Assembly (NCBI GenBank): GCA_043746555.1
Contig: JAYTQU010000365.1
Coordinates: 1-6,089 of the forward strand
Direction of reading: 5' to 3'
Length of the DNA stretch: 6,089 nucleotides
Source: CAZQYC01 sp043746555
GTDB taxonomy: Bacteria; Pseudomonadota; Gammaproteobacteria; Steroidobacterales; Steroidobacteraceae
In this document: positions 1 through 5,483 of the stretch, piece after piece
Layout: each line of letters opens with the position of its first letter
Numbering within the stretch: position 1 is the stretch's first letter
The notes under the pieces: model-generated
Seen by the model: only the letters and a program-made list of their open reading frames with translations
What the model was told of the DNA's origin: nothing
Database searches by the model: none
Program-made: the position numbers and the translations under genes

Positions 1-2
1 TT

Positions 3-692
3 TCTCAGGCCGCGTTGCAAGTAGCGAGTGCAACAGTGAGTCAGTATATCCAACAGGGAAAAATCACCAACGTTACGGGAATTTTAAGCGCAGGTCTTGG
101 CGCATTCACGGGCGTCGGTACGAATGGCTACGTCAATGCGGTGGTGAATCCCTGGACAGCGGCGGGATTGGCGGAGACTTACGCGCGCAATGGACACCTG
201 ACCACTGAGGATGTGGTCGGTGCGATTGCTGGAACCATCGCATCGGCCGCTAACTATGCAATCGTTCAAGCAATAACGCCTACGTCGCTGAATAATCGTG
301 AAAGTGAGAACAACGCGAATACGTCTACGACGAGCGCGGATTCCTCCGGTAGCGCGATGCAAGCAGTTGATGATGCGCTGAGAACATACGATCACTATCA
401 GCGCGTGACGAATTCATCGCTCAGCGATTTGACGGAGCAGTTCAGTGGAGTCACGATCACGGATGGATCCGGACAGCAGTTTGCGGATGCGGGCGCCTTG
501 CCGCCACCCCCGCCGATGAGTGCATTTCATTCGACGCCTGTGGGGGGGGGTAAACGAATTCAATGTGTCGGTTCCACCGCAAATGATGGATGCACCAGCC
601 ACCTATGCGAGCGCTACACCAAAGCCGCGGTACAATGTAACAATTGGTACTGCACAAATCATAGAAACCGATCGAATGGATCAGATACTTAA
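3..692 (+). CDS. 5'-partial large toxin-like/secreted protein, upstream reading frame, broken at a G9 run
   Basis: This frame is open from the first bases of the window (Ser-Gln-Ala-Ala-Leu-Gln...), so the true start lies upstream; the TTG at 15 is just an in-frame codon. The first ~90 residues are small and hydrophobic, with Gly/Ala-rich stretches (GILSAGLGAF, VVGAIAGTIASA). By general appearance they recall the pre-toxin tails of large secreted proteins of the Rhs/haemagglutinin type; I cannot name a domain. A Ser/Thr/Asn-rich spacer and a pentaproline (PPPPPM, near 500-517) follow. The coding sense appears to end at the G9 run at 542-550. After it this frame turns Cys-rich and stops at 692, while the +1 frame continues with Pro-rich sequence of the same style as before the run. 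The last ~47 codons are therefore probably out-of-frame readthrough. No function is assigned. Confidence 0.6.
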   Translation, partial: SQAALQVASATVSQYIQQGKITNVTGILSAGLGAFTGVGTNGYVNAVVNPWTAAGLAETYARNGHLTTEDVVGAIAGTIASAANYAIVQAITPTSLNNRESENNANTSTTSADSSGSAMQAVDDALRTYDHYQRVTNSSLSDLTEQFSGVTITDGSGQQFADAGALPPPPPMSAFHSTPVGGGKRIQCVGSTANDGCTSHLCERYTKAAVQCNNWYCTNHRNRSNGSDT

Positions 693-2292
693 GGACTCGG
701 AGACCACTGATGAGCAGTGGAATAACTGGATCAACGATACCGCAGCGGGCGCGCCTATAGAGCCGTCATCCTCGGCGTCTACATCGTCCTCCAGCGAATT
801 ATATAAATTCGCCATGGCCGCAGCATTGGCAATACCTCGATCAATGGTTGAGATGAACGGAATTGCCCATGATGTTGTCGAGCTTGGAGTCGCCGAACTC
901 GATCGCGCTGCCGGTGCATATCACCCGTATAAATTCGATAGTGGGTTGTTCAACTCTGTTGTCAATTCGGACGATCCTGCCGTAGCAATTGTTCGGAATG
1001 CGGCGGCTGTAGTGAGTTTGGGAGTGAGTGAACTCGGCTACGCAGCAAACGAAGCGGAGCGCCGGAATGATCTGACAGTGATGACGGAGCCGCTCGGCAA
1101 TTTCGTAGGCGGCCATCTGCCTGGGATGATTCCAGCATCTCGTGGCCTGATGACGCGAATATTAGAAACACCAAGGGCTGGAGCCATATCGCCGCCTTTC
1201 GGAGGCGGTGGAGGTGGAGCAAATACTGGTACCTTTATTCTTCCACCGCGACCGTCAGAGCCCATACGGATGCCTGACATTCCGCCTCTGCGGCTCCCGA
1301 CGGAAACCGATATACCAGCGACAAGGAAAACTCCGGTAGCGCGGCCGCGGCGAAACGCACCGGTGCCGAATATTCCTAAGCCGCCGCGTATACCATCGGA
1401 GTTCGGAAACGGTGGAGGCGGGTCGGACGCCTTCATCTATGACGAAATGAATGGGCTCCCACCCCAATCGATAGGGTCGGATCCATTGTTTCCTCGACCA
1501 ACACAAGAATCCCTGCGCGCAGAAGCGAGACTTGAAGGCGGCGGCAGAAAAATTTATATGCCGCCTGAGATTAAATACTCATTGACGGTCGATCCCATGA
1601 TGGCAAACGGTTCAGTCATCGCTTATGAATTGCCACATGATCTGCAGGGTGGAGAAGTCTTTGGTGATTTATTACAACAAGCCAAGAACGCAATGTTGAA
1701 TTCGCCGAACAAGAGAGTCCGCGAAAATGCCGAAGGGGTCTTGTGGCATTCGCCAGAGTTTTATCAGGATTTTCGCCTCTTCGTGTCGCCGGACTTAGGT
1801 TCGGGCATCTCACTAGGAATTGGTCCCCGAGAGGGCTATATAGGTAGTTTGTTCACTACCCCGGAAAGCGGTTACGACACCAAGAGCCTACAGAATTTGT
1901 CCGTCCAGGAAGGGGGACGCTGGGCTGTCTATTACGGTAAAGGGCGAGCAAAAATGTACGGGATGGGCGGAATGATGCCGATCGCGAGAGTTCCCTACGG
2001 CTATCTCAAAGATCCACCGCCATTGACAGGAAATCCGGATCTATATTTCGGCTACCTATCGAATTTCGAAAGCAAGTCGGTGAAGTATCCTGAGCCGCCG
2101 ATAATGCCTACGCGAGATTTTGCGCAAGCTTTGACAATGCAAGTGACGCGCACGGCATCGTTGATGCCGGGCGGCACCGGAGTTGTGGAGTCGAACCTAA
2201 GAACGCTGACACCCGTGACGCATCAACTTCCGGCCGATTCGTTAACTTCAATGCAAAATGAGTGGTACTGGCAGTTGATCAATGCAAAGTAA
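520..2292 (+). CDS. Downstream frame of the same large protein: Pro/Gly linkers and an unrecognised C-terminal domain
   Basis: This 590-codon frame opens directly after a TGA at 517-519 and could only begin at a GTG at 520. No Shine-Dalgarno precedes that GTG, so it is more likely the continuation of the upstream frame through the G9 run; true coding probably begins near 550. Parts, numbered from 520: a Ser-rich segment at 80-93; a helical Ala/Val/Leu-rich region at 94-215 with a duplicated motif (VVELGVAEL at 119 and VVSLGVSEL at 164); a Gly then Pro/Arg-rich linker at about 225-300; a compact mixed-composition domain at about 340-520 rich in Gly, Tyr and aromatics (GGRKIYMPPE, GGRWAVYYGKG, MYGMGGMMPIARVPYGY); and a polar tail ending NEWYWQLINAK. 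The long low-complexity linkers before a terminal domain suit a modular secreted or toxin-like protein, but I see no known catalytic motif. No gene follows on this strand, so no immunity partner is visible. Confidence 0.7.
   Translation: MHFIRRLWGGVNEFNVSVPPQMMDAPATYASATPKPRYNVTIGTAQIIETDRMDQILKDSETTDEQWNNWINDTAAGAPIEPSSSASTSSSSELYKFAMAAALAIPRSMVEMNGIAHDVVELGVAELDRAAGAYHPYKFDSGLFNSVVNSDDPAVAIVRNAAAVVSLGVSELGYAANEAERRNDLTVMTEPLGNFVGGHLPGMIPASRGLMTRILETPRAGAISPPFGGGGGGANTGTFILPPRPSEPIRMPDIPPLRLPTETDIPATRKTPVARPRRNAPVPNIPKPPRIPSEFGNGGGGSDAFIYDEMNGLPPQSIGSDPLFPRPTQESLRAEARLEGGGRKIYMPPEIKYSLTVDPMMANGSVIAYELPHDLQGGEVFGDLLQQAKNAMLNSPNKRVRENAEGVLWHSPEFYQDFRLFVSPDLGSGISLGIGPREGYIGSLFTTPESGYDTKSLQNLSVQEGGRWAVYYGKGRAKMYGMGGMMPIARVPYGYLKDPPPLTGNPDLYFGYLSNFESKSVKYPEPPIMPTRDFAQALTMQVTRTASLMPGGTGVVESNLRTLTPVTHQLPADSLTSMQNEWYWQLINAK
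542..550 (+). repeat. G9 homopolymer at the frame switch
   Basis: There are nine consecutive G after a T at 541. The upstream frame reads Val-Gly-Gly-Gly-Lys through the run, and the downstream frame reads Trp-Gly-Gly-Val-Asn. With eight G (or eleven) the two join as ...HSTPVGG-VNEFNVSV... in one open frame. Homopolymers of this length are known sites of replication slippage (phase variation), of transcriptional slippage and of sequencing error. The sequence alone cannot tell these apart. Confidence 0.85.
874..1053 (+). repeat. Degenerate internal protein duplication, VV-LGV-EL--AA
   Basis: Two copies of a helical motif lie 45 codons apart in the large protein, at 874-918 and 1009-1053. They share V-V-x-L-G-V-x-E-L-x-x-A-A, nine of thirteen positions. 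The DNA of the copies has diverged, so this is an old duplication or a structural periodicity, not a recent repeat. It sits in the Ala-rich region before the Gly/Pro linker. Confidence 0.4.
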
Positions 2293-2320
2293 ATCGCGAC
2301 GAGCGATTTTGTATTTTCGA
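2291..2320 (+). terminator. Probable intrinsic terminator of the large gene
   Basis: A perfect 7-bp stem AAATCGC (2291-2297) and GCGATTT (2303-2309), with loop GACGA, is followed by T-rich DNA (TTGTATTTT). The left arm overlaps the TAA stop codon at 2290-2292, so the hairpin forms right at the end of the reading frame. The stem holds only three G-C pairs, so termination may be weak. Its position and U-tract support a rho-independent terminator. Confidence 0.5.
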
Positions 2321-2454
2321 TTGAGGATTGCGCGCCAACGAGTGGACGACGATAATTTGCGAGCATTGTGTATGCGCGAGAATGCGGGCTGTCAACAATA
2401 TTATTGATCTGCAAATACGACGATGTAGGCTATCTACCCGGCAAAAGCCACGAT

Positions 2455-2503
2455 CGCGTTAACGCGTCGCGCTATCTCACATGCGACACATCATGCGATA
2501 GCG
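2455..2503. terminator. Palindromes at the 3' end of the first AraC gene
   Basis: Two inverted repeats lie at the end of the minus-strand regulator gene. One is a perfect 12-bp palindrome, CGCGTTAACGCG (2455-2466), just past its stop. The other pairs CGCTATC (2470-2476) with GATAGCG (2497-2503) across a 20-nt loop containing the stop codon. Neither has a clear T-tract on the minus strand. A role in ending transcription between the two convergent genes is inferred. Confidence 0.25.
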
Positions 2504-3472
2504 TTCGGGCGTGAGACCGACGACGCGCTTAAATTCTCGCGCCAAATGCGGCGCATCGCTGAAGCCGGAGTTAAATGCGACTTCGGCGAGTGTCTGCGAG
2601 GATTCAGCCAATAGTAGAGTCACGCGCTGCATTCGAACCGACATACGAATGTCGCGTAGCGTAGTCCAGATCGACGTGAGATCACGCTGAACACTTCGCG
2701 CGGAGCGATGTGCAAGCAGCGCCAATGTTTCGAGAGAGGGCAAAGGCGACCCAGACTCGATGGCGCTGGATATTGCGAGTGCGAAATGGCCGATCATGGG
2801 AGACTCGGTAACGGTGGCTATTGCATCCACTGTGGGCGTGATCGGATCGCGAGCCCGCCACGCAAGTCGAGCGAGTTGCATCGATGGCAGCGCCGTCAAC
2901 GCGCCTTCGCGTAGTGTGCCGTTGACACATATTGTTTGCGAATCGATCGTGTCTTGCGAGACCAAAACTAAATCGCGGTAACCCGCTGCGGCAAACAGAC
3001 CGACGATCATTCCCCAGTACGCGATACTGTAATTGACGGTGCCGGCCATGGCGGCATCATGACGACGCTGCTGCAGTTCCACCCACCGATCGCCATCGTC
3101 AATGAGCGTCGTAGTCGAAATACGAGGCGTCAATTCCTCGACCGCCTGGATGCGTCGCACCAAGCTTGCCGCGTTCGGTGCTGTTACTAACGGCATCGAA
3201 AAAGGATAGGAGCGACCAAGAAGACAATTGGCGTAAATATTGAAAGTTGCCGCCGGTCCGACGCTGTCGATGCAGGCCTGTCGCAGATCGTGCAATAAGC
3301 GCGTTGGTACTAGCCCCGTGCGTGTTGGGAAGTGCGGTGCAAATCGTTCGAAGCTGAAGCCGGATATAGCGCTTGGATGCCGCCGCGCCGCCTCCATCGC
3401 AACCGCATGAAATAGGCTTGCATCCGCCCATTTGGCTGTCGAACGATGTTCTGATGTTGTAACTGGTTGCAT
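2477..3472 (-). CDS. AraC-family transcriptional regulator
   Basis: This is a 331-residue DNA-binding regulator with the usual AraC/XylS length and plan. The C-terminal part carries the paired HTH: helix set 1 around residues 247-266 (LETLALLAHRSARSVQRDLT) and helix set 2 around 294-316 (LAEVAFNSGFSDAPHLAREF), closed by the family signature GLTPERYR (319-326). The ~240-residue N-terminal part resembles the helical 'arabinose-binding-like' sensor domain of this subfamily rather than a cupin; that is inferred from its pattern and the signal is unknown. The start is ATG at 3472. No convincing Shine-Dalgarno precedes it, so a later start is possible, though the next Met (residue 26) is no better supported. 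It ends convergently with the large plus-strand gene. No metabolic or transport gene lies beside it, so its target cannot be read from context; the usual divergent neighbour position is occupied by transposon debris. Confidence 0.88.
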   Translation of the reverse strand: MQPVTTSEHRSTAKWADASLFHAVAMEAARRHPSAISGFSFERFAPHFPTRTGLVPTRLLHDLRQACIDSVGPAATFNIYANCLLGRSYPFSMPLVTAPNAASLVRRIQAVEELTPRISTTTLIDDGDRWVELQQRRHDAAMAGTVNYSIAYWGMIVGLFAAAGYRDLVLVSQDTIDSQTICVNGTLREGALTALPSMQLARLAWRARDPITPTVDAIATVTESPMIGHFALAISSAIESGSPLPSLETLALLAHRSARSVQRDLTSIWTTLRDIRMSVRMQRVTLLLAESSQTLAEVAFNSGFSDAPHLAREFKRVVGLTPERYRMMCRM

Positions 3473-3564
3473 GGTGGCGAGCCAAAAATAATTGGTAACT
3501 ATTCAGCACTTCTTTCCCAAAAAAAGACACGAAATATCTTAAGCCTCTTGCAAAACTCTCCAAC

Positions 3565-3595
3565 GCTCGCTGATTTACGCCGCTGAGTAGCGAGC
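3565..3595. promoter_or_regulatory. Inverted repeat upstream of the first AraC gene
   Basis: GCTCGCT (3565-3571) and AGCGAGC (3589-3595) form a perfect 7-bp inverted repeat around a 17-nt centre, about 95 nt upstream of the regulator's start and 70 nt before the transposase remnant. It could be an operator, part of a lost gene's terminator, or chance. The rest of 3473-3664 shows an A-rich run (AAAAAAA near 3519-3525) and no gene or clear promoter hexamers. Confidence 0.2.
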
Positions 3596-3651
3596 AATAA
3601 GGAGTGCGAATGCTTGCCAGAGAAGGCATGATGCTGGTGTCTAAAGTCAGA

Positions 3652-4384
3652 TCACATCCGCAACATGAATACTGCACTACGCCATCGGTTGACGCAATTT
3701 CATGTTTCTTGTCAGCACGAGTTACTGCCGTTGGCGGCAAGCGATATCGAATAACCTCTCACGTCGGTGTTGTCGCGCTTGTTGCGGATTTGGGAATGGG
3801 TCGAGATCGAGAAGTTCATACCGAGCAGCCGTGGTTTTGTCGGGCGGCCGCCGCGCGAACGCGCCGCGCTGGCGCGTGCGTTCGTTGCCAAGGCAGTATT
3901 GGGATTAACGGAAACATCCGCGCTGGTCGAGCGTTTGAATGCCGATGCGTTGTTACGACGTTTGTATGGCTTCGATCTGCGTCGTCGCGGTGTGTTGTTA
4001 CGGGAGGGTTTGTTCTCGCGCGCGTTCGCTGAGTTTAGCGCGCAAGGGTTGCCGACGCAGGTGCATGAGGCGCTGGTTAAAACACAGCTCGGCGATACGT
4101 TAATTGGCCATCTGTCGCGCGATGCCACGGCCATCGCAGCACGCGAGCGGCCGACAAAAAAAGGTCCGGTGGTGAAACACGCGGCTCCGTGTAAACGCGG
4201 CCGGCCGTAAGGCGAAGTGCATATCGCCATCAACATCCGCTTACAGCGTCAAGCACAGGGCCTGAGCTTGCACGACATGCTCAGCGAGTTACCGCGCGCC
4301 TGCGAGGTCGGCTGCAAGCGCGACAGTCAAGGATTTCGTTTGGCGCAAGAGTTTCCGAAAATATCTTCTGATGTGGCGGTGTGA
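3652..4384 (+). mobile_element. Insertion-sequence remnant, possible imperfect terminal inverted repeats
   Basis: The debris around the transposase pseudogene is bracketed by TCACATCCGCAACAT (3652-3666) and ATGTGGCGGTGTGA (4371-4384). The second, reverse-complemented, is TCACACCGCCACAT, which matches the first at 13 of 15 aligned columns with one gap. If real, these are the ends of an element that lost most of its interior. I see no target-site duplication next to them, and the left arm overlaps the transposase start codon, so the limits are tentative. The transposase homology itself is much firmer than these ends. Confidence 0.3.
3665..4384 (+). pseudogene. Truncated IS transposase (DUF772/DDE type) with two in-frame stops
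   Basis: Reading from ATG 3665 (MNTALRHRLTQFHV...), one frame continues for 239 codons, broken only by TAA at 3752 (codon 30) and TAA at 4208 (codon 182), and closing at TGA 4382-4384. It has hallmarks of transposases with the DUF772 N-terminal domain and a DDE nuclease: ELLPLAASDIE at the start, GRPPRERAALARAFVAKAVL (codons 60-79), HLSRDATAIAARERP (149-163, Asp153 being the likely first catalytic acid), a Lys/Pro-rich KRGRP*GE hinge, and LPRACEVGCKRDSQGF (209-224). In the family this last motif is followed by W-x-GYKLH and the rest of the catalytic core. Here it is replaced by unrelated sequence, so the remaining DDE residues are missing and the enzyme is dead. The first TAA fits a single C-to-T change from a Gln codon, and the second sits where the family has Lys. 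The IS family is probably IS5/IS1182-like; the exact group is uncertain. Confidence 0.75.
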
Positions 4385-5252
4385 GGGGTCGCAAGTCGCT
4401 TGCTTTGGCGCCAAGTAGACCGGCGCGCGGCGCCGCCCACATACATCGTATTCGCTTATTCCTTAAAAAGTATGACGGGGATGCGCCGAAAGAACGGACA
4501 AATGTTCGATTCAGATGCTGCGCATCGTGAAATCCTGCAACCTGCGCAATATCTGTGACCGAGCTATTTAGAGAATACTGGTGGCCGAAACGTTGTATTT
4601 TTCGCCAAAGTAGAAAGCTTCGTAGCGGAATGCCGATCGCAGACGAAAATACATGGGATAGCCGATGCATTGATAAGCCCAAGCGATTCGCTAACTCACG
4701 TAGAGTGACGTCTGGGTTTTCGTCGAGCAACTTCAGTAGTTCGCCAATTCGTCTGTATGGGACATGATTCGAGGCAGGCACCAGTAGCGCTGTCAAGTCG
4801 ATCAATTGCTCGTATAGGATCGAAAGCGCGCGGCGAGAGAGCAAGCCCATATAGGCCATGTCAATTGCAGAGTCGAAATTGGAATACGCTGCACGCGATA
4901 GACTCAATTGTCCGAAACTGCCGATGGCGCGAAATAGGCGGAAATGTGGGTGCAGGGCGTCGACCGCTAGGCACAGAACAGGGACATCGATCGCGTCAAT
5001 ATGCCACGGAGTTAGTGGATTGACGATGGTCGCACCTTGCGCGGAAATGCGTGCACTGGTGCTAATTCGCGGCTGTGTCTTTCGCACACTCAACACAAGC
5101 ATTCCATATGCGCTGTTAATGATGTGGGAGCGCATGCTTGGCGAAGTAAAAAGCATGCCGCTTTTCATGATGCAAAGATTGCTCCTGATTTGCGGGGGTT
5201 TAGGACAGAGATTCGCATCGCTCAGCGATGGATCGCTAGTAACGCGAAGCAT
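4281..5252 (-). CDS. AraC-family transcriptional regulator with an aberrant C-terminal extension
   Basis: This is a 323-codon DNA-binding regulator. The paired HTH is clear: set 1 at residues 182-202 (VTLRELANRLGLSMHRLSHVF) and set 2 at 232-252 (TDIAQVAGFHDAQHLNRTF), closing with FGASPSYF (255-262). The N-terminal half holds a probable cupin-like sensing region (HIINSAYGMLVLS, NPLTPWHIDAIDVPVLCLAVD) and the motif HPHFRLFR (101-108) seen in one AraC subfamily; the ligand is unknown. Such proteins normally end a few residues after the SPSYF motif. This one runs on for about 55 more codons, rich in Arg/Pro/Ala, and the last ~34 are antisense to the transposase remnant, so the native stop was probably lost. 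The start is uncertain. ATG 5252 has no Shine-Dalgarno. ATG 5168 (Met29, MKSGMLF) has AGGAG 13 nt upstream and fits the domain better. Gene order puts it downstream of glutamate dehydrogenase on the same strand, 231 nt away. Confidence 0.8.
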   Translation of the reverse strand: MLRVTSDPSLSDANLCPKPPQIRSNLCIMKSGMLFTSPSMRSHIINSAYGMLVLSVRKTQPRISTSARISAQGATIVNPLTPWHIDAIDVPVLCLAVDALHPHFRLFRAIGSFGQLSLSRAAYSNFDSAIDMAYMGLLSRRALSILYEQLIDLTALLVPASNHVPYRRIGELLKLLDENPDVTLRELANRLGLSMHRLSHVFSSAIGIPLRSFLLWRKIQRFGHQYSLNSSVTDIAQVAGFHDAQHLNRTFVRSFGASPSYFLRNKRIRCMWAAPRAGLLGAKASDLRPLTPPHQKIFSETLAPNEILDCRACSRPRRRAVTR

Positions 5253-5281
5253 AGTGTGTGCGGCCGCTCAAGTAGATCGGA

Positions 5282-5287
5282 ATCATA
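5282..5287 (-). promoter_or_regulatory. Candidate -10 element for the second AraC gene
   Basis: On the minus strand this reads TATGAT, five of six matches to the sigma-70 -10 consensus, about 30 nt upstream of ATG 5252 and about 114 nt upstream of ATG 5168. I see no good -35 hexamer at 16-18 nt, so a promoter is only possible. The remaining 5253-5483 interval holds a short hairpin (GCGAA-ATAA-TTCGC, near 5379-5392) and no gene I can support. Confidence 0.2.
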
Positions 5288-5483
5288 AAATCGATTTCCT
5301 GCGAAGAACTAAGAGCGATTTCCATGACAGCCGGGTACCGTGATTATTTTTCGGCGTGAACCCGTCGGCGTGCGTGGTGCGAAATAATTCGCCTAATCGT
5401 CGATCGGTTGTATGCTGTGTTTGGGTCAAGGCATCTGTGAGTTGCGATGCAATTGAATATGGCTCAGCACTTCCGATTCGACA

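Noticed and set aside
520..550. GTG at 520 as an independent start for the 590-codon frame
   Set aside because: There is no Shine-Dalgarno, it sits directly after a stop codon, and the peptide before the G run looks out of frame. Continuation of the upstream frame through the G run is a better explanation.
1038..1436. 132-codon minus-strand ORF, Gly/Pro/Arg-rich, opposite the large gene
   Set aside because: Its composition is simply the mirror of the Gly/Pro linker on the plus strand, and no ribosome site is seen.
2367..2395. Perfect TTGACA on the minus strand (2390-2395) with TACACA 17 nt downstream, a possible antisense promoter
   Set aside because: The -10 matches at only three of six positions and no supported gene lies downstream on that strand.
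2223..2414. 63-codon minus-strand ORF in the convergent gap, considered as a possible immunity gene
   Set aside because: It overlaps the 3' end of the large gene on the opposite strand, has no clear ribosome site and no family resemblance. Immunity genes normally follow on the same strand.
3099..3740. 213-codon minus-strand ORF overlapping the start of the first AraC gene
   Set aside because: It is Cys/Ser/Arg-rich with no family signal and lies in another frame over the well-supported AraC coding region and the IS start; a shadow ORF.
3604..4236. ORFs in other frames across the transposase remnant (3604-4032 plus, 3702-3908 plus, 3712-4236 minus)
   Set aside because: They are Arg/Cys-rich translations of the same GC-rich transposase DNA. 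Only the frame from 3665 shows transposase motifs.
4391..4434. Short hairpins (GCAAG-TCG-CTTGC and paired GGCGCC) between the IS remnant and the AraC gene
   Set aside because: The stems are only 5-6 bp in GC-rich DNA without a T-tract on the relevant strand; not enough to call a terminator or an IS end.
4858..5343. 161-codon plus-strand ORF opposite the second AraC gene
   Set aside because: It has no recognisable motif and lies antisense to a clear AraC frame.
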